Notes: a model not told the origin generated them from the sequence alone. Shown: positions 8,958 through 17,367, counted from the stretch's first letter. The stretch: DNA of 64,000 bases from Thaumasiovibrio sp047250365 (GCF_047250365.1 NZ_JBLBVL010000001.1:310001-374000), one strand, 5' to 3'. Made by a program: numbers and translations.

Positions 8958-10307
8958 TTATTTAACTAGGCTGGCGTTTGCAGCTAGTAAGTCATCAGCA
9001 TTCAGCTGACCACCAATAAATTTCAGATTTAGTGCGGCAAGAATGAAGTTAATACGCGCTTCGCTCAGATCTTGCTTCGCAGAGAACTCTTGACGAGTTG
9101 CTGCAAGCACATCTACCGTGGTGCGAGTACCGATCTCAAAGCCTTGCTCAGTCGCTTGCTTAGCCACTTCTGCCGATACAACGGCTTGCTGGTATGCTTG
9201 CTCAGCACTGATCAATGCACGAAGATCTTTTTCTGCATTGCGCACTTGACGGGTTACATTACGTGCTGTTTTCTCTTTAACCTGCAGCGCTTGCTCGTAC
9301 TGAAGACGGGCTTGCTCAATTTTGCTATCGGTCGCACCACCACGGTAGACTGGCAGGGTCATCGCCATACCCAACACCGCGGTCGCATTGTTATCAACAG
9401 ACATGAAGTCACCTTTGTCCTCACCCGGACTATTACGGCGACTTTCGGACGCAAAGGCATAACGGAACTGAGCTAACAAACCTAGCGATGGCATTTGCCC
9501 TGCTTGAGCTAGAGAAATTTGCTCTTTGCTCAGCTCGACAAGGTGCGCTTGAATCAACATTTCAGGGTTAAAACGTTGCGCCTGCTCTTCCCAAGAAGAT
9601 CCCGTCGGTGCTGCAGGGATCGCTGCATCAAAGTGGTTGTAGTTAAGCGGCTTAACGGCAGTGTACTCTTGGCCTGTTAGCTCATATAGGCTATCGAGGG
9701 CTTTTTCTACGTCATTTCCAGCAAAGATAACTGCAGCAGTAGCAAGATCGAATTGTGCGCGAGTTTCCTGCACATCATTTTGCGGAATCAAGCCCAGCTC
9801 ATAACGACGTTCAGTTTGGCGCATATGCTCAGAGATCGCCGCCAACGTGGCCTTGCTTAGCTCCAGTGCTTCTTGCGCTTTCGCTGTTTCGAAATACGCC
9901 GCCGCTACTTGCATGGTAAGGCCAGTCAAGGTGACTTGATAAACCGTATCTTGCAGATTCGCTGCTTGCTGATTTAGTTGATGGGCAACATTTAGCTCTT
10001 GATTATATAAATTTTGACCTAGGGTTAATGACGCTTCTGCACCATGACCATCAGTCTCATTCATATTTGTCCACTCATTACGCAACGCAGCAACCTGCAA
10101 ACCCGCATCAACTTGTGGGCGATAAAGAGCTTTGGTTTGATTGGTTTGCTCAAAGGCTGCGCTTTTTCCTAATGCAGCGGCCTGTAAAGCAGGGTTATTA
10201 TCTAAGGAGTGTTGGTACAACTCAGTCAAGCTGACTGTTTTAGCAACAGCAGGTGCACTGAGACTTACAGCCAATAGGCTGAAAGGCAGAACTTTATTTT
10301 TTATCAT
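8958..10307 (-). CDS. TolC-family outer-membrane efflux channel
   Basis: 449 residues, signal peptide (MIKNKVLPFSLLAVSLSAPAVA), then the duplicated outer-membrane efflux protein fold: LTELYQHSLDNNPALQAA at the start of repeat 1, long coiled-coil helices rich in Ala/Gln/Glu, and GTRTTVDVLAATRQ in repeat 2. TolC homologue by architecture, but it is encoded in an RND operon with its adaptor and pump 95 bases downstream, so it is probably the dedicated channel rather than the housekeeping TolC. A large perfect inverted repeat lies about 70 bases upstream. Confidence 0.93.
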   Translation of the reverse strand: MIKNKVLPFSLLAVSLSAPAVAKTVSLTELYQHSLDNNPALQAAALGKSAAFEQTNQTKALYRPQVDAGLQVAALRNEWTNMNETDGHGAEASLTLGQNLYNQELNVAHQLNQQAANLQDTVYQVTLTGLTMQVAAAYFETAKAQEALELSKATLAAISEHMRQTERRYELGLIPQNDVQETRAQFDLATAAVIFAGNDVEKALDSLYELTGQEYTAVKPLNYNHFDAAIPAAPTGSSWEEQAQRFNPEMLIQAHLVELSKEQISLAQAGQMPSLGLLAQFRYAFASESRRNSPGEDKGDFMSVDNNATAVLGMAMTLPVYRGGATDSKIEQARLQYEQALQVKEKTARNVTRQVRNAEKDLRALISAEQAYQQAVVSAEVAKQATEQGFEIGTRTTVDVLAATRQEFSAKQDLSEARINFILAALNLKFIGGQLNADDLLAANASLVK

Positions 10308-10377
10308 TGTCTTACCACAGTAACATCAAAAACAACATAATAAGTTTTCATAAACTCAACCAGGCAAATGCTACCAG

Positions 10378-10413
10378 TTCAGGTTTAATTCAGGAAGCTG
10401 AATTAAACCTGAA
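10378..10413. promoter_or_regulatory. Perfect 16-bp-arm inverted repeat between divergent genes
   Basis: Arms TTCAGGTTTAATTCAG (10378-10393) and its exact reverse complement (10398-10413) around a 4-base spacer GAAG. It lies between the efflux operon and the cold-shock-like gene. No T run follows on either strand, so it is not a standard terminator. It could be an operator for a dimeric repressor of the efflux operon or an mRNA-leader hairpin. Confidence 0.6.
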
Positions 10414-10572
10414 TGTGCCCATTGTCATTTTTATGTCAATAATCGACATATTAACGTGAGATAGGACAAAATATCACTGCAATTATTTAATTGCTTATTA
10501 ATTAAATCAAGGGTTAGATTTTCGGCACGTTACCTGTTATTGTAATGTTTCTAAATTAGAAAGATTAAGACA

Positions 10573-10863
10573 ATGGCAACACAAATTTATAGAACAAAAG
10601 GCAGAGTGAAGTGGTTCAATGACAAGAAAGGTTTTGGCTTTGCCGTGCCTGACTGCGCTGCTATTGATGTCATGATCCACTTTAGTGCGATTGAAATGGA
10701 TGGCTATAAACGTCTGATACCGGGCCAACGCGTTTATATGGAAATAGAAGACCGTGGTGAGAATGAAGGCTTAAAAGCCATCAAGGTGATCCCACAAGCA
10801 ATGAGTTATGAAGAAGCGAGAGAGGTTCTATCCATGGAAACAGAAAAGCGCACTTTTCGCTAA
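10573..10863 (+). CDS. Cold-shock-domain protein with C-terminal extension
   Basis: 96 residues. Residues about 7-72 match the cold-shock fold: GRVKWFNDKKGFGFAV holds the RNP1-like nucleic-acid motif, and VMIHFSAIEMDGYKRLIPGQRV the RNP2-like motif followed by the usual G-Q-x-V strand. RNP2 is VMIHF rather than the usual VFVHF. The insert PDCAAID and about 25 extra residues at the end (MSYEEAREVLSMETEKRTFR) set it apart from classic CspA. Likely binds single-stranded RNA/DNA. It is divergent from the efflux operon. Confidence 0.85.
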   Translation: MATQIYRTKGRVKWFNDKKGFGFAVPDCAAIDVMIHFSAIEMDGYKRLIPGQRVYMEIEDRGENEGLKAIKVIPQAMSYEEAREVLSMETEKRTFR

Positions 10864-10947
10864 GCGGATCTTCACTGTACGGTCACCTTTCAGCGGTACA
10901 ACTCATTCCGTGTGCAACACGATATTGCGTCACATAATTATTTGATA

Positions 10948-11340
10948 TCAATGCTTTAATATTGATTTGATTCGCTGATTTAACTCGCTAAATGCTTGCT
11001 CCATATCTGTGGCTTTTTTGTCTGCTACCACTTTTTCTGCGCGTGCCTGCTGCAATTCAGCTTGAAGCCTTTCTACCTCTTTTTTCAATTGCATCACCAC
11101 CTCATTGTCGATCAACGGCTCGCCGCTCACTTCTGACTTCAAAATGAGATAATGTGTGTCATCAACTCGTTGGATGATGCCTGCCCTTTCACAAAATAGC
11201 AGTGCTGGGCGCACGATAGCCAGTGGCAACGACATCGCCAGCGCAATATCATCAATGGTTAAATGCGTTCCCTCATGCCTATTTAATAGGTATTGTGCAA
11301 CAGGGCGCACCTGAGGGCTTAACTTGTCAATATTTATCAC
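10948..11340 (-). CDS. Winged-helix plus coiled-coil protein of unknown function
   Basis: 130 residues from a GTG start at 11340. Residues 1-65 read as a winged-helix DNA-binding fold (VAQYLLNRHEGTHLTIDDIALAMSLPLAIVRPALLFCERAGIIQ), and residues 80-125 form a charged coiled coil (MQLKKEVERLQAELQQARAEK). No ribosome site stands out. It is transcribed away from the AT-hook-like gene across an 80-base gap, so it could act as a local regulator; that is inference. Confidence 0.6.
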   Translation of the reverse strand: MINIDKLSPQVRPVAQYLLNRHEGTHLTIDDIALAMSLPLAIVRPALLFCERAGIIQRVDDTHYLILKSEVSGEPLIDNEVVMQLKKEVERLQAELQQARAEKVVADKKATDMEQAFSELNQRIKSILKH

Positions 11341-11420
11341 GTATTATCATTCAAAAGATTAGTGCGAATCAGAACTAATTAATATACTATAAATTAAATT
11401 TTAGTCATAGGTAATTCGCT

Positions 11421-12623
11421 GTGTCAGAAAGTCGTCGTGGTCGGCCAGCCCGTTCAAAGCTAGAGCGCCTACAAATTGATGTTTCGCGCGCATTCGATAA
11501 ATTTAAAACACTACGTTTTCAATTCGAGCAGAGCATTAACAACCGCTACCCTAACCTGTCCATTGAACAGCGACAAGATATCAGACATACCATTCTTGGC
11601 GTGGCTGATGAATATAAGCTCTGGTCAGACACTGATAATACACTGTTAACGATTCAACGCAGCGATGCGCCAGAACAAAAATGGGCAGCATCAACAGAGA
11701 CACTGAAACAGGTATTGGAGGACATCGCAAGCTTATATCAATTGCGCCTGCGAGCAAACCCTGAGTTGAAAGGCATGCAACTCCTTTTCAATTCGGAGTA
11801 TTTTGATTATATCTGCTTATCTAATTTGTCAGAGCATTTCGAATACGAGCTCACACTATTAAAATCAGAAGAGCAATCCGTGTGGCTACTGGGCTTCTGC
11901 CAGTACTATATGCGTTGGATAGACAACCCTTTCAATTTACAAGATCTGTATTGGCGTCGTCAGCAACTTCGTCAGTTGCAACTGTTTATTGTGCGCCATC
12001 GACTTGCACTACTATATCCAATCGTTAAACGACAGAAACCAGGCAGACCTGAGATCCCCCTCCCCGTACTATTACTACGTGCAGAAAGCGAACTGATGGC
12101 CTGCCATTTACAGTACCGACAATGTGCATCACTCGAGCACGTTCGTTCGCTTAGTCCTGACGAAATTTGGTTACAGTTTCGCCGTTACCTCAGTTCACAA
12201 TCAGCAGGTAGAAAGCAGTACTCACGCGACGAACAATTAGTTTCACAACGTTTACAGCTAAGCAGTAAGTTACAACAGCTGAGGGCCGACGAATATTCGC
12301 CATCAACGCCATCAACGCCATCAAGAGGGCGCCCCAAGCGGGCAGCGGGTGAAATAGAAACTGATCTCAGCCAGCAAATTGCTGATATTGATGCAGAACT
12401 CGAAAAAATGGCCGCAGAGTTATCTAGCACAGAAGAGAAACGTGCATTCTCAATACGCTGCCTTGAGTGCGAAAAACGCCTCATACAACGAAAATTGAAA
12501 ACAAAAAAAATCGACCCTAGTGCCCCCCTCAAAACAGATATAACCGATGGTGTACAAGCCTGGCTTGAGCGTTGGCATATTATTTCGCAACAATTAGCAA
12601 GCTGGCAGAAAGAGCGAGATTAG
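11421..12623 (+). CDS. AT-hook-like, helical protein of unknown function
   Basis: 400 residues from GTG 11421. I do not recognise the family. Three GRP-core motifs resemble AT-hooks that bind the minor groove of AT-rich DNA: RRGRPARSK at the N-terminus, QKPGRPEIP near residue 206 and SRGRPKRAAG near residue 300 (after a small SPSTPSTPS repeat). Between them is a predicted all-helical domain rich in Trp/Tyr/Leu; residues 310-365 look like a coiled coil. Its stop is one base before the ToxR-like gene and the ToxS-like gene overlaps that, suggesting a three-gene operon. Possibly a nucleoid-type DNA-binding partner of the membrane regulator. Confidence 0.7.
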   Translation: MSESRRGRPARSKLERLQIDVSRAFDKFKTLRFQFEQSINNRYPNLSIEQRQDIRHTILGVADEYKLWSDTDNTLLTIQRSDAPEQKWAASTETLKQVLEDIASLYQLRLRANPELKGMQLLFNSEYFDYICLSNLSEHFEYELTLLKSEEQSVWLLGFCQYYMRWIDNPFNLQDLYWRRQQLRQLQLFIVRHRLALLYPIVKRQKPGRPEIPLPVLLLRAESELMACHLQYRQCASLEHVRSLSPDEIWLQFRRYLSSQSAGRKQYSRDEQLVSQRLQLSSKLQQLRADEYSPSTPSTPSRGRPKRAAGEIETDLSQQIADIDAELEKMAAELSSTEEKRAFSIRCLECEKRLIQRKLKTKKIDPSAPLKTDITDGVQAWLERWHIISQQLASWQKERD

Positions 12624-12624
12624 A

Positions 12625-13332
12625 ATGCCAAAACACTACTTACTCAATAATCAGTTTCTGTTTAACCAGCAAAATGGCTACCTGCATCGTCGAGGTGATA
12701 AAAATGGTCATCAGCTACGCTCAAATGAGTGGAAACTGCTCAACCTATTTTTAGACAATCCAGGGAAAAGTATCACTATCGATCAAATCCTTAGTCATGT
12801 TTGGTTACAAGCTCGAGCAAAGTCGAATGTATTAACGACAGTGAAAAAGCTGCGCCAAGCACTGAATGATAACCCTGACCAGCCTGACTATATTCAAACT
12901 CAGGTCATGAAAGGCTATGCGTTTATTGCAACTATCCAAGTATTAACTGAAAAGGAGTATCAACGCTACCTTTCTCCTCGCCGTGTTATTCAATCACAGC
13001 TGCAACAGTGGATAGCCACCTATTACCGACCAATATTTTTCACTCTGGTTAGTCTTATTTCCTTATTAAGTATCCTTAAATCGCTGATTTTTATTCATGA
13101 CAAAGACGTATTCTCAGCGCTGTTTGCCACCACTGAGATCATTCTGCCTGTTCCTGTCATTATCCCCAAAGGGGATAACGCATCCATTGAGCAATGTTTG
13201 GAACTTGTTCACGATGCTGAGCAGTATTCGCTATTTGATATTCTGCCAGCATCAGCAGAGGTGAATACGTTAACCGCGCCTGGTTTGAGATGGACATCTG
13301 ACAAACGCGAGGTCATAGAATGCGTTTTTTAA
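12625..13332 (+). CDS. ToxR-like membrane-bound transcriptional regulator
   Basis: 235 residues with the ToxR/CadC layout. Residues about 10-105 form an OmpR-type winged helix (LRSNEWKLLNLFLDNPGKSITIDQILSHVW...NVLTTVKKLRQALNDNP...VMKGYAF). A single membrane helix lies at about 132-153, and a short periplasmic domain of about 80 residues follows. That domain has two cysteines (C189 and C233), matching the disulfide-forming pair of V. cholerae ToxR. It begins one base after the AT-hook-like gene and overlaps the ToxS-like gene by 13 bases. It is shorter than ToxR proper and is probably a paralogue rather than ToxR itself. Confidence 0.85.
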   Translation: MPKHYLLNNQFLFNQQNGYLHRRGDKNGHQLRSNEWKLLNLFLDNPGKSITIDQILSHVWLQARAKSNVLTTVKKLRQALNDNPDQPDYIQTQVMKGYAFIATIQVLTEKEYQRYLSPRRVIQSQLQQWIATYYRPIFFTLVSLISLLSILKSLIFIHDKDVFSALFATTEIILPVPVIIPKGDNASIEQCLELVHDAEQYSLFDILPASAEVNTLTAPGLRWTSDKREVIECVF

Positions 13333-13895
13333 CCACCCCACGTACAGCGCTAGTTTTGTCCGGTTTGGCGCTTTTCCTAAGCATATTTCGCTATCAACTC
13401 CCTGCTGAGCCCACCATTGACCAACTGGCTAAAGGGCATTATTGGACATTTTCAGCACGAAGTTACCCCAGAAACCTCGGCAGCCTTAATCAATTGCCGC
13501 AAACGGCCTTAATGGATATCGACTCAGAATCCCATGTCAAAGATGGGCATTTAGAAACAGCAATGCGTGTGCGACTGCTAACCGACGGTAGCATCATCGG
13601 CTCTTACACGGTCTACTTTATCAGTGAATGGACAATGACTCAGCATAACTTCATTACCATTGACATCGCTTCAGATAGCATCACACTACTTGAGTTTAGC
13701 GACAACCTAAATGAAGAAGAGCTAAGAAGCTTTGTTAACACGACACTGCTAGATATCTTTACGCCGCAAAGGGAAGTCATCCATTTTAGCGAGCATCAAC
13801 TGATTATTGAATTGCCTTACCTTGGCATCACTCGACTGCTTAAAAAAAGTCATCCGACCCTGCTACCTGCCGGAGAGCCCCACCTAAACGAGTGA
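13320..13895 (+). CDS. ToxS-like periplasmic partner protein
   Basis: 191 residues: one N-terminal membrane helix (about residues 8-24), then a periplasmic domain with no cysteines. Size, topology and position directly after, and overlapping, a ToxR-like gene match ToxS/TcpH effector proteins, which stabilise the periplasmic domain of their regulator. Segments such as SHVKDGHLETAMRVRLLTDG and VYFISEWTMTQHNFITIDI recall ToxS, but similarity is modest, so the call rests mainly on layout and context. Confidence 0.65.
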   Translation: MRFLTTPRTALVLSGLALFLSIFRYQLPAEPTIDQLAKGHYWTFSARSYPRNLGSLNQLPQTALMDIDSESHVKDGHLETAMRVRLLTDGSIIGSYTVYFISEWTMTQHNFITIDIASDSITLLEFSDNLNEEELRSFVNTTLLDIFTPQREVIHFSEHQLIIELPYLGITRLLKKSHPTLLPAGEPHLNE

Positions 13896-14042
13896 AACCT
13901 CACCGCTATAGAGTGAACAACAATGAAAAGCTAATAATTTCAACTATATAATAAATAGATAAATAATTATAAAGGCTTTCCGTTTATATTTTTAGCGCCT
14001 AGTATGCCAATGTAAAATCAATTTTTGGTAGCGTAAGCATAT

Positions 14043-14606
14043 ATGAACAGTTTAACTTCTTTAGATATTAATTATCTAGAAAACCTTTGCTGTGAACTAG
14101 ACGCGTGCCTCAAGGATGAAAGCGTAAAAGTACCAGTAAAGGATAAAGAGCATCTAATCAATCAAATTCTCGCATTTAAGCAGTTGGTTTCTGAGCTAAT
14201 GGAAGGCAATACTGAAGCACACAGCTTATCGCAGCGTTGTGACGAAATTATTGAAAACACAACATTAGTTATTAACATAGAAAAGCACCACCCTATTAGT
14301 GAACTATTGCATTCGCTACAGCGTACCACTCAAACAATATGTCACTATGTTACAAGCGCGGTAGTACGTTGCACTAATAAAGATACAAGCCACGCAGAAG
14401 AGCAGAATCTAAACCTAGCTTTAAAAGATGCAGGACTTCATGTTAGCCAGGATCAACGACACAAAGGCAATATGGCTTCGATTCTCTCAGCTTATACTAG
14501 CGGTTATTTGGATGTACAAGAGGTGGTTGACGCTATTCGAGCAATCATTACCTGTCAACAAGACTTATCGCTAAGCCATATGGATACCTATAAGTATTCT
14601 GCCTAA
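14043..14606 (+). CDS. Hypothetical cytoplasmic protein
   Basis: 187 residues, no signal peptide or membrane segment, predicted mostly helical, with seven scattered cysteines. I recognise no domain. The flanking 140 bases upstream are very AT-rich, and its codon use is more AT-rich than neighbours, which fits acquired DNA. A hairpin follows at 14649. It stands alone between the ToxRS-like operon and a porin gene. Confidence 0.5.
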   Translation: MNSLTSLDINYLENLCCELDACLKDESVKVPVKDKEHLINQILAFKQLVSELMEGNTEAHSLSQRCDEIIENTTLVINIEKHHPISELLHSLQRTTQTICHYVTSAVVRCTNKDTSHAEEQNLNLALKDAGLHVSQDQRHKGNMASILSAYTSGYLDVQEVVDAIRAIITCQQDLSLSHMDTYKYSA

Positions 14607-14648
14607 AAATAGTCAGCATTTAGTCCAAGTAAAAATGCAAAATTTTAC

Positions 14649-14685
14649 GCCTCTGTTTTATTGTTGAACAACAAAAGAGGCGGTA
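14649..14685 (+). terminator. Probable terminator hairpin after the hypothetical gene
   Basis: Imperfect inverted repeat: CGCCTCT...TTGTTG pairs with CAACAAAAGAGGCG around a 2-base tip, with bulges. No long T run follows, so efficiency is uncertain. Confidence 0.4.
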
Positions 14686-14874
14686 TGCACCTAGATGCCT
14701 AATTTTTACTGGCATTCAACTTGAGTTAAGATTGATGTGATAAAATGAGATCCCGCACCATCAAAACCAACTTGAGCGCATCTCATTTGTCGTCTAGAAT
14801 CCAGCCTACACATGATAATCTTATAATTTGTGTAAGCTCTTATTTTTTTAGTTGTTTTTTTGGTTGTAATTATA

Positions 14875-16056
14875 ATGTCCACAAATATTAGTAAAAGTGC
14901 ATTTGCTGCGCTACTTCTTACCGTTCCCGGTATTGCTTCTGCATCTTTTTTAGAAAGAAATAGCCTGACTGATGGCGCTCTAAATATCAATGCTGAATAC
15001 ACTAACTACCTTCAACAAGTGACTTCTGGTGTTGATGACGCCGACTTAAACACTGCGCATCGTTTAGACGTATTCTTATCGGCAAAAACTGCCGATATGG
15101 GATTATGGGACGGCGGTAGCTTCCATAGCCAAACGGTGTATCGCCATAATAATGGTAATGATCTTGGCTATCTTACCGCAACTCCTACCAACGTTGCCTA
15201 CTATGGCAGTAAAATTGGCGAACCATTCATTTCATCACTGTATTACATGCATGGATTTGAAAATGGTCAACGTTTACTCGCCGGTAAAATTGATGCGATC
15301 GAGCTCGGTCGTAATTCACCATTCTATGGCGGTGCTGGTCGTTATGGCTTTGCTAACCTTAACTTTGCAGCGCCACCATCGGGCGTAACGCCACCAAGCT
15401 TCTTTGGTGCGATGTACATGTTCCAAGCGCTTGACATGAATTGGACAGCAATGCTGTACGATCCACGCGACCGTTATGAGCGTTCTCTAGACTTTAAAGA
15501 GCTGTTTAAAGACGGAGCGAACCTTTCACTTAGCGCCACTTACCCAATGACCCTAGCTGGACGCGGAACTGCGATCGGCCTAAGTGCCACATACAGCACA
15601 GAAAGTGGTGCTGACTGGTTAAGCATTGGTAGCGACGTTGCAACAGAAAGTGAGGGTAAATATAACCTTCGTGTGCAATTTTCTCATAACCTAGCAGAGC
15701 AAGGCGCACACAACTGGGGACTATATCTACGCGGTGCGATTGCAGATGGCAACCCTAACCTACTAAGCAGCAGCTTCTCTGGCGGCTTAGGTGGTAGCGC
15801 GCTGTTCTTTGACCGCCCACAAGATACTTGGGGTATCGGTTACTATTCAACCAGCATTTCAAACGACATGCAAGATCGTGCCGAAGAGATGGGACTGGAA
15901 ATCAAAGATGAGTCTGGCGCGGAAGCATTCTATGCTTACCAAGCTGCACCTTGGCTAACCTTCACTGGTAACGTTCAAGTCCGTAATACTCAAACCTTGA
16001 GTAGTGAAGACAATGACGTAGTGGTTGTTGGCCTACGTACCACCATCAAGATCTAA
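14875..16056 (+). CDS. Carbohydrate-selective porin, OprB-like
   Basis: 393 residues from ATG 14875 (the frame continues upstream to a TTG, but this ATG gives the natural signal peptide MSTNISKSAFAALLLTVPGIASA). The mature part has the OprB-type barrel pattern: an early SFHSQTVYRHNNGND segment, the GKIDAIELGRNSPFYGG segment, aromatic girdles, and a terminal strand ending VVVGLRTTIKI. This family forms outer-membrane channels for sugars. It lies just downstream of a ToxRS-like operon; ToxR-type regulators often control porins, so a link is possible but unproven. Confidence 0.8.
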   Translation: MSTNISKSAFAALLLTVPGIASASFLERNSLTDGALNINAEYTNYLQQVTSGVDDADLNTAHRLDVFLSAKTADMGLWDGGSFHSQTVYRHNNGNDLGYLTATPTNVAYYGSKIGEPFISSLYYMHGFENGQRLLAGKIDAIELGRNSPFYGGAGRYGFANLNFAAPPSGVTPPSFFGAMYMFQALDMNWTAMLYDPRDRYERSLDFKELFKDGANLSLSATYPMTLAGRGTAIGLSATYSTESGADWLSIGSDVATESEGKYNLRVQFSHNLAEQGAHNWGLYLRGAIADGNPNLLSSSFSGGLGGSALFFDRPQDTWGIGYYSTSISNDMQDRAEEMGLEIKDESGAEAFYAYQAAPWLTFTGNVQVRNTQTLSSEDNDVVVVGLRTTIKI

Positions 16057-16111
16057 ACTATCTATCGAATATCGTCAGCTTTGACGGTATCAGATCGACC
16101 TGTGCAAATGA

Positions 16112-16139
16112 AGTCTGGCCCAATAGCCAGACTTTTTTT
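16112..16139 (+). terminator. Rho-independent terminator of the OprB-like gene
   Basis: Stem AGTCTGGC/GCCAGACT with a 6-base loop followed by a run of seven T. Confidence 0.9.
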
Positions 16140-16282
16140 CTGCTTATTAAGCGATTTATTTAGTGGTTTATTTATTTTTGATTGCGTGCTAAATATTTAA
16201 TTAACCGCCTAATAAATGCCCCGTTAAGACTTTAACACCGCCGTGACTTCATCGTTGACATAAAGACCGAACTTCTCTTTAG

Positions 16283-16822
16283 TTATACGAATCAAATGCT
16301 GGCCCACAAATTGATGCTATCGGTTGGGTGATTAGCTCTGTAACAGGAAAGCGTTTAGAAGATGTCATGATGGAAACCTATTGGTCAAAACTAGGCACTG
16401 AGAATGATACCTATATGATGACTGATACTAACTCGTTTGCGTGGGCAACTGGTGGTCTCAATATGACAGCCAGAGACGCTGCTAAGTTTGGCCAGCTTAT
16501 CGTCAATAAAGGTGAGTTACATGGCGAGCGCATTTTTAGTGAAGAAACCTATAAGCGTATTTCAACAGGCGATGTAAGCAAATTTGCTAAAGGTTCACAT
16601 GCTGAAAACCTGCCAGGTGGCGCGTACAGCAGCTATTTTTGGCTAACCAACAATGATGATAACGCGATGATGGCAAAAGGGATGTATTCTCAGTTCATCT
16701 ACATGAATCCAGAAAAAGACATCGTTGTTGTCCGCTTGGCTTCTGCTGAATTCCCATCATCAGCACAATACGATTTAGAAATGCAAGAAGTGTTTAAAGC
16801 GATCTCTGATAACTTATCTTAA
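16283..16822 (+). pseudogene. 5'-truncated beta-lactamase-fold serine hydrolase
   Basis: Only the C-terminal half of a class C beta-lactamase/esterase-like protein is left. In frame after a TAG at 16280 it reads LYESNAGPQIDAIGWVISS, a degenerate form of the Y-x-N region, followed by SSVTGKRLEDVM and the well-conserved GGLNMTARDAAKFGQLIV block and the FIYMNPEKDIVVVRLAS block. The S-x-x-K catalytic part that should precede it is absent; the upstream 200 bases are not coding. A GTG at 16328 could in principle start a 164-residue product, but that would lack both catalytic motifs. Confidence 0.8.
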
Positions 16823-16847
16823 TATCGTAACTCTTTAATATAGCTAA

Positions 16848-16873
16848 AAGCCTCGATATCACTATCGAGGCTT
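16848..16873. terminator. Bidirectional terminator hairpin
   Basis: Perfect 11-bp stem AAGCCTCGATA/TATCGAGGCTT with a 4-base loop. It can serve the serine-hydrolase remnant (plus strand) and the cydABX-ybgE operon (minus strand, followed by TTTTAG). Confidence 0.7.
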
Positions 16874-16953
16874 CATTTAACGTCTCTAATTTAGAGCTAA
16901 GCACACACTGTCTTTACGACAAGTCACCCATTACCCTGTCATTTATAGAGATT

Positions 16954-17256
16954 TCAAACCACAAAGCGCTGTAGCAAGAAGTAGCCCAGCACCCATGATG
17001 AGATATATGGCGAAAACGCCAACTGCCAATACCAGCGTTTGGGGCTGAAACCGACCCCATAGATCATTGCACTACAACACGCCCAAACCAGCGATAGAGC
17101 ACCTAAGTTGCTCAACTCACCCATGGCTGCTGTAAACAAAGTGGGGTCCCACATCACGCTACCAGCCAACAATATGCCAGATGTAAACGCGATGGCCCGC
17201 CAAATAGGTTGATTAGCAGCCTGATGCCAGACCGCTACACGTTGATCAAGATTCAA
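16954..17256 (-). CDS. ybgE: YbgE, cytochrome bd operon membrane protein
   Basis: About 100 residues with three membrane segments; cyd operon protein YbgE family, found with cytochrome bd oxidase genes and of uncertain role. The start is TTG 17256, which overlaps the 3' end of cydX by 11 bases, so it is probably translationally coupled. Downstream, where Vibrio normally has ybgC and tolQ, the order breaks and the accessory block begins. Confidence 0.85.
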   Translation of the reverse strand: MNLDQRVAVWHQAANQPIWRAIAFTSGILLAGSVMWDPTLFTAAMGELSNLGALSLVWACCSAMIYGVGFSPKRWYWQLAFSPYISSWVLGYFLLQRFVV

Positions 17257-17356
17257 TCTCTTTGTCCATGTCTTCTGTTGTTTCTAACCACAGCGCATTA
17301 ATGATCCCAAACGAGCACGCCAGCAATACACCAAGAATCCAAGCAAAATACCACAT
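17246..17356 (-). CDS. cydX: CydX, small subunit of cytochrome bd oxidase
   Basis: A 36-residue single-helix membrane protein, too short for most gene finders. It begins MWYFAWILGVLLACSFGIIN, the conserved CydX/YbgT pattern, and ends in an acidic tail TTEDMDKEIES. A strong ribosome site (AAGGAG) sits 8 bases before the ATG at 17356. It lies 11 bases after cydB. CydX stabilises the haem-binding CydAB complex. Confidence 0.93.
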   Translation of the reverse strand: MWYFAWILGVLLACSFGIINALWLETTEDMDKEIES

Positions 17357-17367
17357 ATCTTAACTCC

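Noticed and set aside
12295..12325. Short tandem repeat of 9 bases coding for SPSTPS
   Set aside because: Only about two and a half units inside a coding linker; noted in the AT-hook-like gene rather than as a repeat feature.
14745..14786. ATGAGAT/ATCTCAT inverted repeat before the OprB-like porin gene
   Set aside because: Short arms with a loop of about 28 bases; could be chance in AT-rich DNA.
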